64,000 bases of DNA from Branchiostoma floridae (GCF_000003815.2 NC_049981.1:22189089-22253088); one strand, 5' to 3'. Positions 42,053 through 54,300 are shown, numbered from the stretch's first letter. The notes: generated by a model from the sequence alone, not told the origin. Translations and numbers: made by a program.

Positions 42053-42128
42053 CCCTACTCTCGTTCCCTATTTGATTAAATCTCGCGAGAGAGTACGTGA
42101 CGTTGGCAATCGAGCGAAAAAATCCAAG
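42053..42128 (+). promoter_or_regulatory. CISD2: CISD core promoter region with TCTCGCGAGA motif
   Basis: The palindromic TCTCGCGAGA at 42081-42090 is a recognised core-promoter element of housekeeping genes in animals. TACGTGACGT follows at 42094-42103 (E-box and CRE half-site). The region lies between the palindrome edge and the ATG. No TATA box was seen. Transcription start is not known from sequence alone. Confidence 0.55.
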
Positions 42129-42225
42129 ATGGAGTTCTTGTCGAAAATAGTCCGTGTACATATTCCAGATTACCTGAACTCTGTGCCTGTCCCGGACAGC
42201 TTTGGCGGCTTCTTGGACCTCACAG
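42129..42225 (+). CDS. CISD2: CISD exon 1
   Basis: ATG in AAG ATG G context. Encodes [20 protein letters not shown] and [12 protein letters not shown]. Donor CACAG|GTAGCC, phase 1. Its start lies 77 bp from the right edge of the palindrome. Confidence 0.95.
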
Positions 42226-44906
42226 GTAGCCTTGATGGGTTGTCTTTTTCATGCAATTAAAAGCGCGGGATTTGCGTTTTACGTTTTTCCGCTGTAGGGA
42301 AGTTACAAAACCAACCTTCGACCTGTGCTGTCCTTACATAGGTCACGCCCCCCTCCCACTCAACATGAAAAGTCCCATGTTATGACCATTGAAGTATTTC
42401 ATCCCCCTGTTATTTTATATCAAATACGGATAGTCCATACCTCTGCAAGTGACAGAAATTGTGGGTTGTCAATTTGGAATTTGCGTAACAGGTGAATTTT
42501 GGATAAAGACTGTGCTTACTTTAGTACATGTATCTGTAACTTGTAACATTAACTTATAAAGTTCCCTGTTGGGTATCTAGTTGTAGGATAGCTAAAATTT
42601 ATACTCAATGGTACATGTATGGTTGATCTGCTTGCATGACAAAATAGGGTTTGTTCTGAAAATGTCACTCAAATTTCAGAAAGTAACACATAAGAGCATG
42701 GTAATGGTATAGCTATCAGTATATGCAGATTTCGCACATTCAAGTGTCAGAGGTAGCTGCCAAGTGCCACCTTTGACATATTACCTACAATTTCTTTTGC
42801 AGGACATGCATACTCGAACGTGTGAAAGGGCTTATTGTAGGTCCACTATCCGGCGGCTAGTAGACATGCAGGGATTCACAAAGAATAGGCCGGATTTGTG
42901 AATCCCTGTCTACTAGTACCAGAAGATTAGCAAGTTTATTTGCAAAATCATGCCCGAAGGCTAATTGCAGGAACATTCTCGAGGGAAACAAAATACAATG
43001 TAGTACATAGCACTAATGTCTATTCAGCTGAAGGTGCATCTTATTATTGGATTTGACTTCTTCTTAGAAGGCAGTGGTTAATGAACTGTCCCACACCCTG
43101 CAAAATAAGTGGGTTTTGTGACTTCAGTAAAAATGTAGTCTTTTGGCAATGTCCTAGGTTGCAAAAACATTACAGAATGTTTTGTTTTGTTGTCTACTAG
43201 CTGGACAATGGCTGCACCTGTTTGCGTTCAGCGGCACCGTGGCGGCGGCGGTGTACGTGTCGGTGAAACCGTACCTGGACAAGAAGGATCAGAAAGACCA
43301 GCTGGTTAACCTGTGAGTTCCAACTTTCCAGACCTCCAACCAGGGTTCAAGTCAGCATTCGTCTTTTGACGAATTTTGCTGTTGGGGACGAACAAAAATT
43401 TTGCCCATTCCGTCCTCTGTGACAGACAAAATTCGGCATATAAAGACATTGATCGAACCAAGCTACCAGCAAATTTCGCTCGTCAAAATAAAGGAAATAA
43501 CATTTAAGAGGGCCTAGATTTTAAAATATTCCTGGGGAGCATACACCCTGACTCCCCTAGGATTGTTTCGCCTTAGACAGGATTTCCATTCAAAATCCAG
43601 GGGACAGAAAAAAATTTCAGGCTGGCAAAACGTATGCCTTTTTCCTTGTAGTCCTTCAAAATTAAGAGGGATTGCAAGCTGAACATAGAACAGCTGATGT
43701 TGTATTTGTTTAGTCCATATAACCGCCCTTTGACATTACACACCAGCAAACAATTCTTAGTATGTGTCCTCTTGCTTGATCAAACAAGGATTCAACAAGC
43801 GTGGAAGTCTTTTAGTATTTCTGATCTTCTACAGCAGGCTATTGTTTAATATTGCTATTGGGTGGGCTGACTACTCTCTTTTCACAGCCATGGTAGAATT
43901 GCAAGGAGCTTACAATAGTCGGGACTAAATTGCAAGGGTCTGTAGTGACAGTCATTGTGGCGCTCACTCAGGTGACAGTAATTTGCCCAGGCACGGCAGC
44001 CATAGGACTGTAGGTTTTGAACCACTTACATTCTCTCTATGATGGGGTACCTTTACTGTCTATCTCTAAACGATATCCATTTATTTGTCCCCAGTCGTAT
44101 CCAGAAGGAGAGCAGTAAGGTTGTGAACATGGTGGACATCGAGGACCTCGGAAACAAAGTTTGCTACTGCCGCTGCTGGAGGTCTAAGAAGGTGAGGATT
44201 TTTTTCGCTCTACAACAAGCTATCTTTATCTGTCTTTCAACACAACAAATTGCTCATCTTGAGTTTTCGGTCGCTCATCCGTTGACCTTTGTCAGGAGTG
44301 ATGGTTCAATTACTCTGACCATGTGACCCAGGGACTCAAGTAAAGAATCAAGTAAAGAGTTTTAGATGCCTGGCAAGCAGTATCAGCCCCTGTCTCTGTT
44401 AATTGTCAGCTGCAACGTACTTTTTAGGAGATGGCATGGATAATATGTTAAACAAAAAATGTAAACAATGAACATTGTAAACAGATAAATGGATAATGTA
44501 GAAATCATTTAGTCCAGGTGTGGCTCTTCACATGTTCTTCATAGTTTCTTTACAAACTTACGCAATTTTTTTTTCAAATCTTTAAACGAATAGTACGTTT
44601 CTCAACAATTAAGTACTTTTACAATCTATAACTATTGTACAAGTAGTTATAAAAAGAACTTACGTCTCCTATCACATGAGTAAGAGTACACTTGTCAAGT
44701 ACAAGGAGGATAGGAACTTACAGTTACACAATTGTTTGACAACAGTTCCCCTACCTGCGGATTTGGTGTACCAGTGTGTCAACATTTGCCACTAAGACCT
44801 ATAAAATTTTTTTCAGTTCCCCTTGTGCGACGGCTCCCATGCTAAGCACAACGAGGACACAGGAGACAACGTGGGACCTCTGGTGCTGAAGAGGAAGGAT
44901 GTATAG
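42129..44906 (+). CDS. CISD2: CDGSH iron-sulfur domain protein, CISD1/CISD2 type (gene-level entry, four exons)
   Basis: 131-residue membrane-anchored [2Fe-2S] protein, expected in the outer mitochondrial or ER membrane, with roles in iron, redox and calcium homeostasis in this family. The N-terminal [20 protein letters not shown] resembles CISD2. A transmembrane segment lies at about residues 36-54 ([19 protein letters not shown]). The cluster motif [16 protein letters not shown] gives ligands Cys95, Cys97, Cys106 and His110, spaced 2, 9 and 4 as in mitoNEET. It ends [10 protein letters not shown]. All exons join in phase by GT-AG introns and the length fits the family. Invertebrates often have one CISD1/2-like gene, so the symbol marks the closer resemblance. 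It is divergently arranged with the SLC6 gene. Confidence 0.96.
42857..42916. other. Compact 60-nt hairpin in CISD intron 1
   Basis: CTAGTAGACATGCAGGGATT followed by CACAAA pairs with TTTGTGAATCCCTGTCTACTAG, with a 2-3-nt bulge and a 12-nt loop. The size and the single bulge resemble a microRNA precursor, but a very short hairpin transposon is equally possible. No expression evidence. Confidence 0.4.
43201..43312 (+). CDS. CISD2: CISD exon 2 (transmembrane anchor)
   Basis: Acceptor TCTACTAG, donor CCT|GTGAGT. Encodes [20 protein letters not shown] and [17 protein letters not shown], the anchor and the start of the linker. Ends phase 2. Confidence 0.95.
44095..44191 (+). CDS. CISD2: CISD exon 3 (first half of the CDGSH domain)
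   Basis: Acceptor TCCCCAG, donor AAG|GTGAGG. Encodes [20 protein letters not shown] and [12 protein letters not shown], including the two N-terminal cluster cysteines. Ends phase 0. Confidence 0.96.
44817..44906 (+). CDS. CISD2: CISD exon 4 (second half of the CDGSH domain, stop)
   Basis: Acceptor TTTTTTTCAG. Encodes [20 protein letters not shown] and PLVLKRKDV, then TAG. Supplies the third cysteine and the histidine ligand. Confidence 0.96.
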   Translation, partial: FPLCDGSHAKHNEDTGDNVGPLVLKRKDV

Positions 44907-46480
44907 TCCTGCTGCTGCCACGCCCTGATGCCACACCTTCAGGCCTAATAATAGCAATAACTAACCTGGGATGACTGGACAGAATGTACTAGTATTGCTT
45001 GTTCACCTTTATCCTCGGGGTAACCTATATCTGTTGTAGTTTAAAAACAGGGTGTTTACGGATATCAAGATTGTGGTTTCAAACTGCAATACTTCGTCTT
45101 CATGTCCGTAAACAACCTGTTTTTAAAACAACAGATAAAGGTTACCCCCCGGCGGATAAAGTTGAACTTGTGCTACTTACACAGGAAACCAATTTCAATC
45201 AGTTTTACTCTTCTACACCAAATCCTTGTCTCAAGTGAAACTTGAATTATTTCATGACAGTGTGTTTGACATAAGTAGTTTAAAGCTGGCTACAGTACAT
45301 GGATTTGTCCTTCTTTCGACATACCATTCATTCAATGGGTAAAGTGTGAAAAAGTAACCCAAAAGAACAAAGCTGCTGTTGCATGTCTACCATAGTCATC
45401 CCAATTTCTTAACAATTTTTTTTCTAAAACATACTTTTTTAGCACACAGTAACCATGGCCATGCAAATCTCTACTACAGCTCTTCTTGTTAAAATCCTGA
45501 CAAAATCTTATTTACTCTAAATATACTTTATATACTAACATGTCTAGTTACAAATTATTGGTGGGGAATGTTACCTGAGAAGCGTGAAAATATTTTTCTT
45601 TCAAACGTCTTCATATTTTACAAGATTGTTTGGTAAACAGTGCTGATATATTATGTGTAGGAAACACCTCTCTCTTTTTACTGGCCAATTCTGGAAATAC
45701 TCTCAGGTGCGTTGTGATTCGCAAATTCAGAAAATTATTTAGCAAATCAAAAGTCATCATAATATTTTCTGTATCTTACAAAAATGGAGGAATATAGATA
45801 TATCTGTTATTGCTGTTTTTGTCTTGCACTTTTTGTGGCAATCAGTTGCTTCAGTATTATTCATATATTTGCATGCAGAACAATTAAGTTTGCAGTGTTA
45901 AACAAAAGAGTAATCCCCACCTCAGAAGAATATAACAAATACATTTGTACTATTTGTATTGCTATCTGCATTGCTTGCTACTGTTTAATGTAGTTGAACT
46001 TTACAGCAAAAGCTGAAGTGAAAACTGTCCTGTTCTTGTTTATTAAGATCGTTTGAAAAAATATGTATAAGCTACATGTATTCTGCTTGCCTAGCGCCTG
46101 GTTGTGTTTCATTTGCTTCAGAACAGACTGTCATTGGTGAGGTGTATTGGTGAGGTACAGTGAAACCTGTACCAAATTTACATTGTGGGATTAAAAATGG
46201 AAAATGGTTCTGACATTGTTTCAGTGTGGTTTGATTCATTGTACATGTATATGTAAGCACTTCTAAGCTTAGTTAATTTATTTTAATCATTTAACTTTGG
46301 GCCACATTGATTGAATTATATGGATGACATCCACTGGTAACTTCAAAACTGATGAAAGTTTGTGAATAAAAAGTTGTTTTCACTATGAAATCAAAGTGTT
46401 CAGGAAGTTTGAAAAGAATTAAAACAAAGAGTATGCTAGACAATAGATTCTTAATTTTTGTTATTTCAAATCTTATTCCT
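44907..46480 (+). other. CISD2: CISD 3' region
   Basis: Contains the family D hairpin at 45000-45173. Several AATAAA-like hexamers are present, one at 46365-46370. Which polyadenylation signal is used cannot be told. No further coding exon is recognised. Confidence 0.4.
45000..45173. mobile_element. Hairpin element, family D, in the CISD 3' region
   Basis: GTTCACCTTTATCCTCGGGG and TAACCTATATCTGTTGTAG at the left face CAACAGATAAAGGTTACCCC and GGATAAAGTTGAAC at the right. TGTTTACGGATATCAAG and CATGTCCGTAAACA form the inner arms. The most complete family D copy; it would be transcribed if the CISD mRNA extends past 45173. Confidence 0.85.
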
Positions 46481-46487
46481 TGACTTT

Positions 46488-46722
46488 GGAATAGCCTCCA
46501 TAGCAGGCTCTCTGGACCTTTTTTTGCTTTCCTCGTGATATACGTTTGCTGGCCATTCCTTTTATGTACTGGGTCGTTTGTGCTGCTGGTCCGTGTCACA
46601 ATCGACCCAGTACAAAAAGAAATGACCAGCAAAAGTGTATTATGAGCCTCCCCCCCCCCCCCCCAACACACACACACAAAGCGAGGAGAAAAGACCCAGC
46701 GAGCCTGCTGTGGAGGCTAATT
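46488..46722. mobile_element. Hairpin element, family C (TAGCCTCCATAGCAGGCTCT ends)
   Basis: TAGCCTCCATAGCAGGCTCT at the left and AGCCTGCTGTGGAGGCTA at the right. Inner arms TTGCTGGCCATT / AATGACCAGCAAA and GTACTGGGTCG / CGACCCAGTAC. A poly-C and CA tract lies in the right arm. A second right half is at 46990-47109. Confidence 0.83.
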
Positions 46723-47008
46723 AAGAGTCCTTAAAAGATACGACTCTGGGAAATCTAGGAAAGTTTAATCAACGTTTTTCTTAGTATCGCTTGTTAATTT
46801 GTTTAAATGAATAACAAGATAAGTTAGGTATTGTTGCTGTATCCTCGTTGAATCGTTGAAGATAGGAAAACTAGGTCATCTTCCAGTGATAAGAATATTT
46901 GAAATTTGTGATACATGTTAGATAACAACAGAGTGAACACACAAAGTAATATGGCTTGTCAGCATTTCTCAGCTACCAGAGAACATACAGAATGCCAAAG
47001 TCCACAGC

Positions 47009-47039
<31 letters not shown>

Positions 47040-47360
47040 ACACTCACACACAAAAAGCGAGGACATGGAGGAGAAAAGTCCCAGAGAGCCTGCTGTGAAG
47101 GCTAATTAAGTGTAAGAAGAAAAAAATACGATTCTGGGAAATCTAGGAAAGTTTAATTAATCAACATTTTTTAGTATCGCTTACTTTTTAGTAGGCTTAC
47201 AATGATTTAGTTGTTAATTTGGTTAAATGAATAACAAGATAAGTTACGTATTGTTGCTGTATCCTCGTTGAAGATAGGAAAACTAGGTCATCTCACAGTG
47301 ATTTAGTGATAAGAATATTTGAAATTTGTGACACATGTTAGATAACAACAGAGTGAGCAA
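46651..47360. repeat. Tandem segmental duplication (46651-46936 and 47009-47358)
   Basis: Both copies run from a poly-C/CA tract through GCCTGCTGTG(G/A)AGGCTAATTA, TCTGGGAAATCTAGGAAAGT, GAATAACAAGATAAGTTA and AATATTTGAAATTTGTGA to TGTTAGATAACAACAGAGTG. The second copy begins with the right half of the family C hairpin, so duplication followed its insertion. Confidence 0.88.
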
Positions 47361-47399
47361 TACTAATCCGATCTTCCTTTTTCAGACCCTGAAAGCAAT

Positions 47400-49220
47400 A
47401 GGGGTCGTACAGTAGTTTTGATTATCATTATCATCATTCTTTCCCCGTTCCTTGTGTCGTGAAGGTAAAATGTCAAAGAACACTTTACAGGAGCCAGTTT
47501 TTTTCTTCTTTTCCTCTTAAGGTTGCCTTGATTTTGCTATATCGAGACGCGGTTTACATTTTGGCATACGAAGTACTAGAGGCATGCAAACGAACGTTCG
47601 TGAACACGTTCTACATAAAGTAAATGCTTTGTCAGCATTTCTCAGCAGCTTCTAGAGAACATACAGACTCCAAAGTTCACAGGCCTTGCGGAATGAATCA
47701 AACAGCAAATAAACTAATGAGGACCGTACGTCATCATTGTACGTCATTAGAAATGATTTCATAGCTGCCCTGATTCAAAGCCTTCAGGAAACTCTGTATT
47801 TCTTTCCGACCGTGGATATTTAAATGAATAAATGTCATCCTCGACTTTAATGCAAGTTGTATGGCAACCACTCGCAAACGACAATGCAGCAAAGCTAATG
47901 TATCCTACACTTAGAACTATAGAATAAATAGATAAAATATATAGAAAACGGTATAGGAGTTACATTTTACTAAAGCAAGGGGGTTTCAATCTGAAACTAG
48001 AAAGGCCGACATTTGCTTAAGAGCAAATACAGCATATTTCAGCCATACCCCTTCCCACGCAACATTGGACTGTTCCAAATCACCCCTGCGCAAAAATGGA
48101 ACATCCTCTTAACAGTACATTATCGCCCAAAGTGGACTGGTATTGTGAATTGATTCCAGGTAAAAACAGAGCTTGCTTCTATTTTTCAGAAAATGACAAT
48201 AATCACACCTTCCATTCATAAAATTTTCATCATGACTGAAAATTGTTGAATGACTTCATGTAATGTCATTAACAATTTTTAGTACGATAACTAGGTGTAA
48301 GTTTAAAAAAGTATAAGCTCCTTGTGATGTGGGTACATTTATTATTGCAGTGAACTTTTTTTATTCAAGTAGGGCATACGATTTAATAATTATCAAGCAG
48401 GTGCAGGTACTGTAGGAGCGTTTGTTTTCTTCAAGCTGTAAAACTGTTAAACTGTTTTACTTTGTATGCAATCAGCCATCGAGCCTATTCTTATTTTAGT
48501 TTAACAACTTCCTGCCAGACCCGAAAGATACGATTGAACCTTGTTCGAGGATTTATTTTCGTCTGTCTGGTCAGTCTGTTCATACCCTGGCACTGAGAGT
48601 GTTTTATTGGGCTGAAACTCTGGCAGTTTAAAGTTACTTACAATTTAAATGTTCAAAGTTTATGTCAAACAACAACAGCACTAGGAAATGTGGCCACTAT
48701 AGACAGGTGGTCACTATAGAGAAAATGCTGATCTATTGACTAGGAGCCATACGTTACACATGATTTCAGTACACTGATCATTAATCATATAAACATTGCA
48801 CAGGTAAGCCAATTGTTTAGATGTACAATTAAGTTCAAATAATTCTGAAGAGAAATATTGATGAGAAAATAATCATTCTCGCCACTGTCTAACTTATAAT
48901 TACGTATCAAAACTAAACGCAGATTTTGTAACTAACGCACCTTTCGCCGACTTCATCAAAGGACCGCCGGCTATCAATCAAACACGGCTGTTGATTAGAC
49001 TTAGAGTTTCAAACAGTCATGTGCTGTGTGCCAGTAGACAGCGAACTTCATGCTACGTGATGTTTTACATTGCTTGGACCTTCTTTCCTACAGCGGTGCT
49101 TCTACAAAATATTTAGACTGTAACACTGAGTCCCACATGTTTTATAGAATAGAATTTGACGCAGAACAGCGTTTTTGCTGGGTATTTTTCTTGAAACATG
49201 TCCGTGGGAATATCAGCGAG
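47400..49220. other. Spacer without recognised gene
   Basis: AT-rich. A TGGCCACTATAGACAGGTGG fragment at about 48688 is a remnant of the CAGTCAAACCTG element family. No exon, RNA gene or other repeat is recognised. Confidence 0.5.
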
Positions 49221-49224
49221 GCGG

Positions 49225-50545
49225 CGACGTAGGGATATCAGACCGTCAACAAAAGTCGCACGGCGGCTAACGGCGCAGCGAAGATACTAGCGCTACAAAT
49301 AAGCGCTTCAACTAAGGATGGCAACCCGTACAATATTTTTGTATACTGTTGAGCTAAGTAAAGTTTGTTGTTTATGAGGTTTTAGTTGTCTTTGAAGCTT
49401 TGACCCGAAATATTTTAAAGTCAAACTGCTGAAGAGAAGTAAGTGACTGCTACGATTATCGTAGATATGGCCCTAAAAAAACGGATAAAAGAAGCCTTCT
49501 CAATAGTCTAAAATGCAAGAGCTTCCGGGGGGGCTTCGCCCACCTGGGTCCCCCCCACAGTGGCCCTGCCCCTGGACCCCGCCAGGGACATTCGGCGGCC
49601 CCCGGACCCCTGTCCAACGCTTTGAAAAAATCCTGGCGAGAAGTCTGTACGGCCTGAGTCTTCAAGTTAACGTATTGTGTGGCCCCGCTTATGAATATTA
49701 ATTAGCCTTCGCTTTCCTCTTCGCTGATTGGCTGAACCATTAATTGAATTAACTCTTCCTGCCGGCTAGACGCAGGTGCAGATGTCGGCTCTGTGGGGTG
49801 AACGTCCGAAAGGTCATGGCATGGAGAACGAAAGAAAACCAATTTCCCCCCCAAAAAGTGCTGTAATTAAGCCTTTTACAGTACTTTATGCCAAAAATTT
49901 CACTTGGATCATTTTACCAACTATCTTATGCCTATCTATACCAAATGTTACTCATACCAGGGTACAGGGGTGCAAAATATACCGTTATAAGACCGTCAAC
50001 AACAGTCGCACGGAGCTAACAGCGCAGCGAAAATACCATCGCTAGCGTTTCAACTTCGGATAACAAGTTATAAGACTTAGTACTGTTGAACTCAGTAACG
50101 TTAAAGTTTGTTTTTAGTTGCCTTTGCCGGTTTGACCTGAAATAGTGTTACGCTAAACTCCTGAAGAGAAGTTAAGTGACTGCTGCCATTATCATAGATA
50201 TGCCCCTAAGAACTGATACAATATAAAGCCTTCTGAATAGTTAAATGCGAGAGCCTTAGGCGGGCTTCGCTCCCTCTGGCGGGAACACTGCTATATACGG
50301 GATCATGAGGCCCCGCTTATGAATATTAATTAGCCTTTGGCCTCCTCTTCGCTGATTGGCTAGGTCTTTGATTCAATTAACTCTCCGACTGACGCGCACA
50401 GGTGTGGCTCTGTGCGGGGTCACGGAAGGTCACGTCAGGAGGCCAAAAGAAAACAAATTTCCCCTCAGAAAAGTGCCAAAATTAATCATATTTAAGTTGT
50501 TTATGTCAAAAATTTTACTTGAATCTTGTTACCAAGTATCTAATG
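49225..50545. repeat. About 750-bp tandem segmental duplication
   Basis: The first copy (about 49225-49975) and second (about 49985-50545) share, in order, AGACCGTCAACAA(A/C)AGTCGC, CTGAAGAGAAGT, TTATCRTAGATATG, CCCCGCTTATGAATATTAAT, CTCTTCGCTGATTGGCT and GAAAAC...AATTTCCCC. They are diverged by perhaps a fifth and differ by indels. Open frames within them lack motifs. Confidence 0.85.
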
Positions 50546-50554
50546 CCTATCTAT

Positions 50555-51125
50555 ACCAAATTTCATTTAATTGTAATACCAGGGTACAGGAGCCAAAAGT
50601 GTCCTTTTTTGGTCAAAAATTGGCCAAAAATCGCAAAAAAAAGCATTTTGTTGCACTGTACACGAAAAGTGTTATTGAATTTATATGAAGGGATTATCAA
50701 GGCACATCTGTGTCAAATTTCAGCTCATTCGGTTGCAATACCAAGGTACAGGAGCCAAAAGTGTCCTTTTTTGGTAAAAAATTGGTCAAAAAATCGCAAA
50801 AATAAGCATTTTGTTGTACTGTACACCAAAAGTGTTATTGAATTTATATGAGGGCATTATCAAGGCACATCTCTGTCAAATTTCAGCTCATTTGGTTGTA
50901 ATACCAGGGTACAGGGGCCAAAAGTGTCCTTTTTTGGTCAAAAATTGGTCGAAAAATCGCAAAAATAAGCATTTTGTTGTACTGTACACCAAAAGTGTTA
51001 TCGAATTTATATGGGGGCATTATCAAGGCACATCTCTGTCAAATTTCAGCTCATTTGGTTGTAATACCAGGGTACAGGGGCCAAAATATACAGTTTTGGT
51101 CTAAAATTGACCAAAAAATCTCAAT
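50555..51125. repeat. Minisatellite of about 163-bp units (roughly 3.5 copies)
   Basis: GGTACAGG starts at 50583, 50745, 50909 and 51071 (spacing 162-164). Units contain CAAAAGTGTCCTTTTTTGGT, GCATTTTGTTG(T/C)ACTGTACAC, AAGTGTTAT(T/C)GAATTTATAT and CAAATTTCAGCTCATT(T/C)GG. The partial open frames across the array are by-products. Confidence 0.93.
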
Positions 51126-51169
51126 AAAATCATTTTAGAGGCAGATATGAAAAAACTGAGAAAAAAGCA

Positions 51170-51350
51170 TCAAGGTATTGGTCCATTCTACCCCTGTGCC
51201 AAATTTCAGGTCATTCGGTCCAGGAACGGCGGAGATGAATCACTTTGAAGATTTGACAGGAGAAAGAAGAAGAAGAAGAAAGAAAGAAGAAACATTACGA
51301 ATACAATATATTTCACCATACTATGTATGGCTGAAATATAATCACATTGA
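51170..51350. repeat. 3' end of an interspersed repeat with (AGA)n tail and terminal hairpin
   Basis: CAAATTTCAGGTCATTCGGT then GAACGGCGGAGATGAATCAC, a GAAGAAGAAGAA tract, and ATATATTTCACCATAC...GTATGGCTGAAATATA at the end. The preceding minisatellite shares the CAAATTTCAG(C/G)TCATT phrase, so the array probably arose from this element. Class unknown. Confidence 0.55.
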
Positions 51351-54300
51351 ACATTGATCCTCAAACGCTCATCACTTTCCTACACTGCAGTTTGATTGTA
51401 ATCCGCAAGATGTCGCTACATTGAATCGCACAATGCACTTTGCCCCCAACAAAGGAATGGGTAACCTCCTTGGGCAAACAGGGAGGGGCGACATACATAC
51501 AATAAAAAAAAAAGAAACATTGAAGATACCAGTATGTACACGATGAGATAAATCACGATGAATTATGTGATATCGTTTATAGTGATAGATGATTTCCTTT
51601 TGCTAGTACGAAGAAAATTGAAACACGATGGAAAATACTTCCCCATAATGGGCTTAGTGGTAGCGTCCAAACCGCTGATCACGTTTTGTTCACGTGTACT
51701 CCAGACTAGGGCGGGTGCAACCTGACCTCTTGTAAATAATAACAACACGTAACAGACTTCTCCACCAGAACAGATTCATTACGGACTGCCACCCCCTCAA
51801 GTGCTCCGAGCACAAGGCAGGGGCGGTGTACTGAGATCTACTGAGGGAAGAGACGCAATCGCACGCACGTAATCGTCAGGACAAGGTCATCTGCTCACTA
51901 TCTTCAGGTTCAACCAGGAAAATTGTCTGCCGTTACCTGCAAGGTGAGTGAAGTGACGTGATTTCTACAGAGTTTCAAGAGTAGCGTATAGATTTATTTT
52001 TAAAGCAGGCTAGGTAGGCAACGTATTTTTATCATCTCGTTTCCTCTCGGTATCTTTCGTATACCTTTCTTAATTTACTTAACTAAGGTCTCTACGGCAA
52101 GTTTATGTGAACGGTGTATACATGTAACAAAACAACCGATAAAGAGTTATTAGACTGAGAAGAGAGCGCAAAACAGGAGGGCAATCATGATAGATCAGTT
52201 CCCCCAGGAAGGAAGTAGCCAGTTCACATGCTACACAGCCTTCCAATCATTTGAAGACATATTAATAAGAATATAAGTGTACAATATTATGTCGTACTGT
52301 GTTGCTTGTCAGACTCTTTTTAAAAAGACTTGTCAAACTTTGTAGACTTTACTAGCAACTGCTGAAAACGACCGAATACAATCAAGTAGTTTTTAAAAGT
52401 TTAACGTTAACCTCCTTGACAACACACTGTAGAATGTTGACATGTAAGTATTTCTCTGTGTATCAATAAAAGTTAGGAACTGAAATCTGTTCAGTTTTCT
52501 TCGTTCTGCTTTTTAATTAAACCACACGTCTAGTGCAATTTGAAGGTAATTAGTTCCCGCTCACCGTTTGCATAGCACTTTGAGAGCTATTCACGTCATT
52601 GAGCCCATTCTTCAAGATGCGGATTAAATAGTTCAATGTAGGTCACCACTCAATACATTCCAGTGGCTTCAGAAAGAGGTGGTACATAATACAGCGGAGA
52701 ATCCGCGCAGAGTCCATTGTACTTCGTGAATGGCCGAGCGCAGAGTTGGTCGTCATTCCCACGCCAACTATCCCCCACCCCCTGCCATGTTCACCCAACG
52801 TAGGGGACATTCCGATCCAGGCAAACCTGCATGTTGTCCAGATCTCCTTAGATTAGGAGGACCGTATTTATATATTTGACAGGGGACTTTGTTGTAATCC
52901 GAAGTCCGCATACCGTAATCAGTTCGCCAAGAAAAAGGAGAAAATCTCGTTCTTAAGTTGTCATGGATTGCAAAAAGGATGTCTGATTATAGAGAAACGA
53001 CAAATTTTGTATCTGTGGTCCTGAAATCTTCGTCTCCGAATTAAATGAATTATTAAAGTGATTTTTGTAAGGAAAGATTTTGAAGTGCGAGGGGCGATCC
53101 CTTGCAAGATTGAGGATGATAGCAACCACCTGTTTTACATAAGTGTTGATGGGCGATCCGCTACGGCTGCCCTTTGATATGGGGATTTCTGTGTACAGTC
53201 AACATTTTAATTGAATTGAAATTAATGATTATCGTTTCCTCAATTACGGAAAGCACAAAGTGCGAATGACCACTTCGTTCGTTTGTTTATCTATCACTCA
53301 CCAATGTAGAGCACTGCACAACAGCTTTAATTTGTTTGCGATATGTGCTTGTGCGTCATTGGTTTGGTTTACCCCAGTCTCTTTCGTCTATCGGTATACT
53401 ATATTGTTGACACATTCCTTTATGATATCCTTTATAGCCATTTTGATAATTCATGATAACTTTGGATTCCAAGACCAAAGTTCTCTTGAGATCACATTCG
53501 TCGCAGGTAGTTGTAAGATCTTGATGTCGTGCGATCCTTCCAAGCTGGCTGTGACAGAACCAACCGCCAACTAGGATCTAAGATGACCTTTTTTCGTGAC
53601 AAGACATCTGAATTTCTATGCGTCATTTGCACGACTATGCGATCGTGCAAATTTGCGATCGTACAACGATCGTACGACAATGTGCACCAACCTTTACGCT
53701 ACATCCACGGACCAAGAGCAATAATTTGAATAAGAAGTCAAATATTATATTGAGAAGAGAGGGTAATTCGCAACGATGTTTTTTTTAATCATTTAAGTCT
53801 GCCAACAAGGCCCAAGTTCAAGGAAAGTACTGAAGTTCATCCATGGTCCGCTGAATGAACCCGCCTACACACATTCCTCCAGTGTTAAACATTTCTTTCC
53901 AGTCAGATGTAAGCCGTAACTCATTCTGGATAGCGTAGCACCGAGAATCCGCTATCAGTTATCACAAAGGTGCCGCCGTGGTCAGTGTGATTCATAGCTG
54001 CATTCCTCGGTATGTGTCAACTTCAAGGCTGAATTCTCGCGGAGGGGATATGGTTACATATGAGGGCGTATTGCGTTCAAAGAGTGTGTGACTCACGTGC
54101 AAAATTGTGCGTAGACATTGATTACTTTTTAAATCAAACTAGCGAGTACCATGTATAATTTCTGTATGTATGTTAACTACAATGTCTTTCTGTTATTTTT
54201 CTGTAGAAAACGTATAGAAAAAGCGTGAAGGTATTTCCAGCAACGTATCTATGTGAACTGCAACAGTTCGCGTTGCTTTGTTGAGGAGTTCCCAGGCTTT

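Noticed and set aside
50356-51104. Three overlapping open frames of 97-110 codons
   Set aside because: They run along the 163-bp minisatellite, repeat the same peptide in shifted registers and have no domain.
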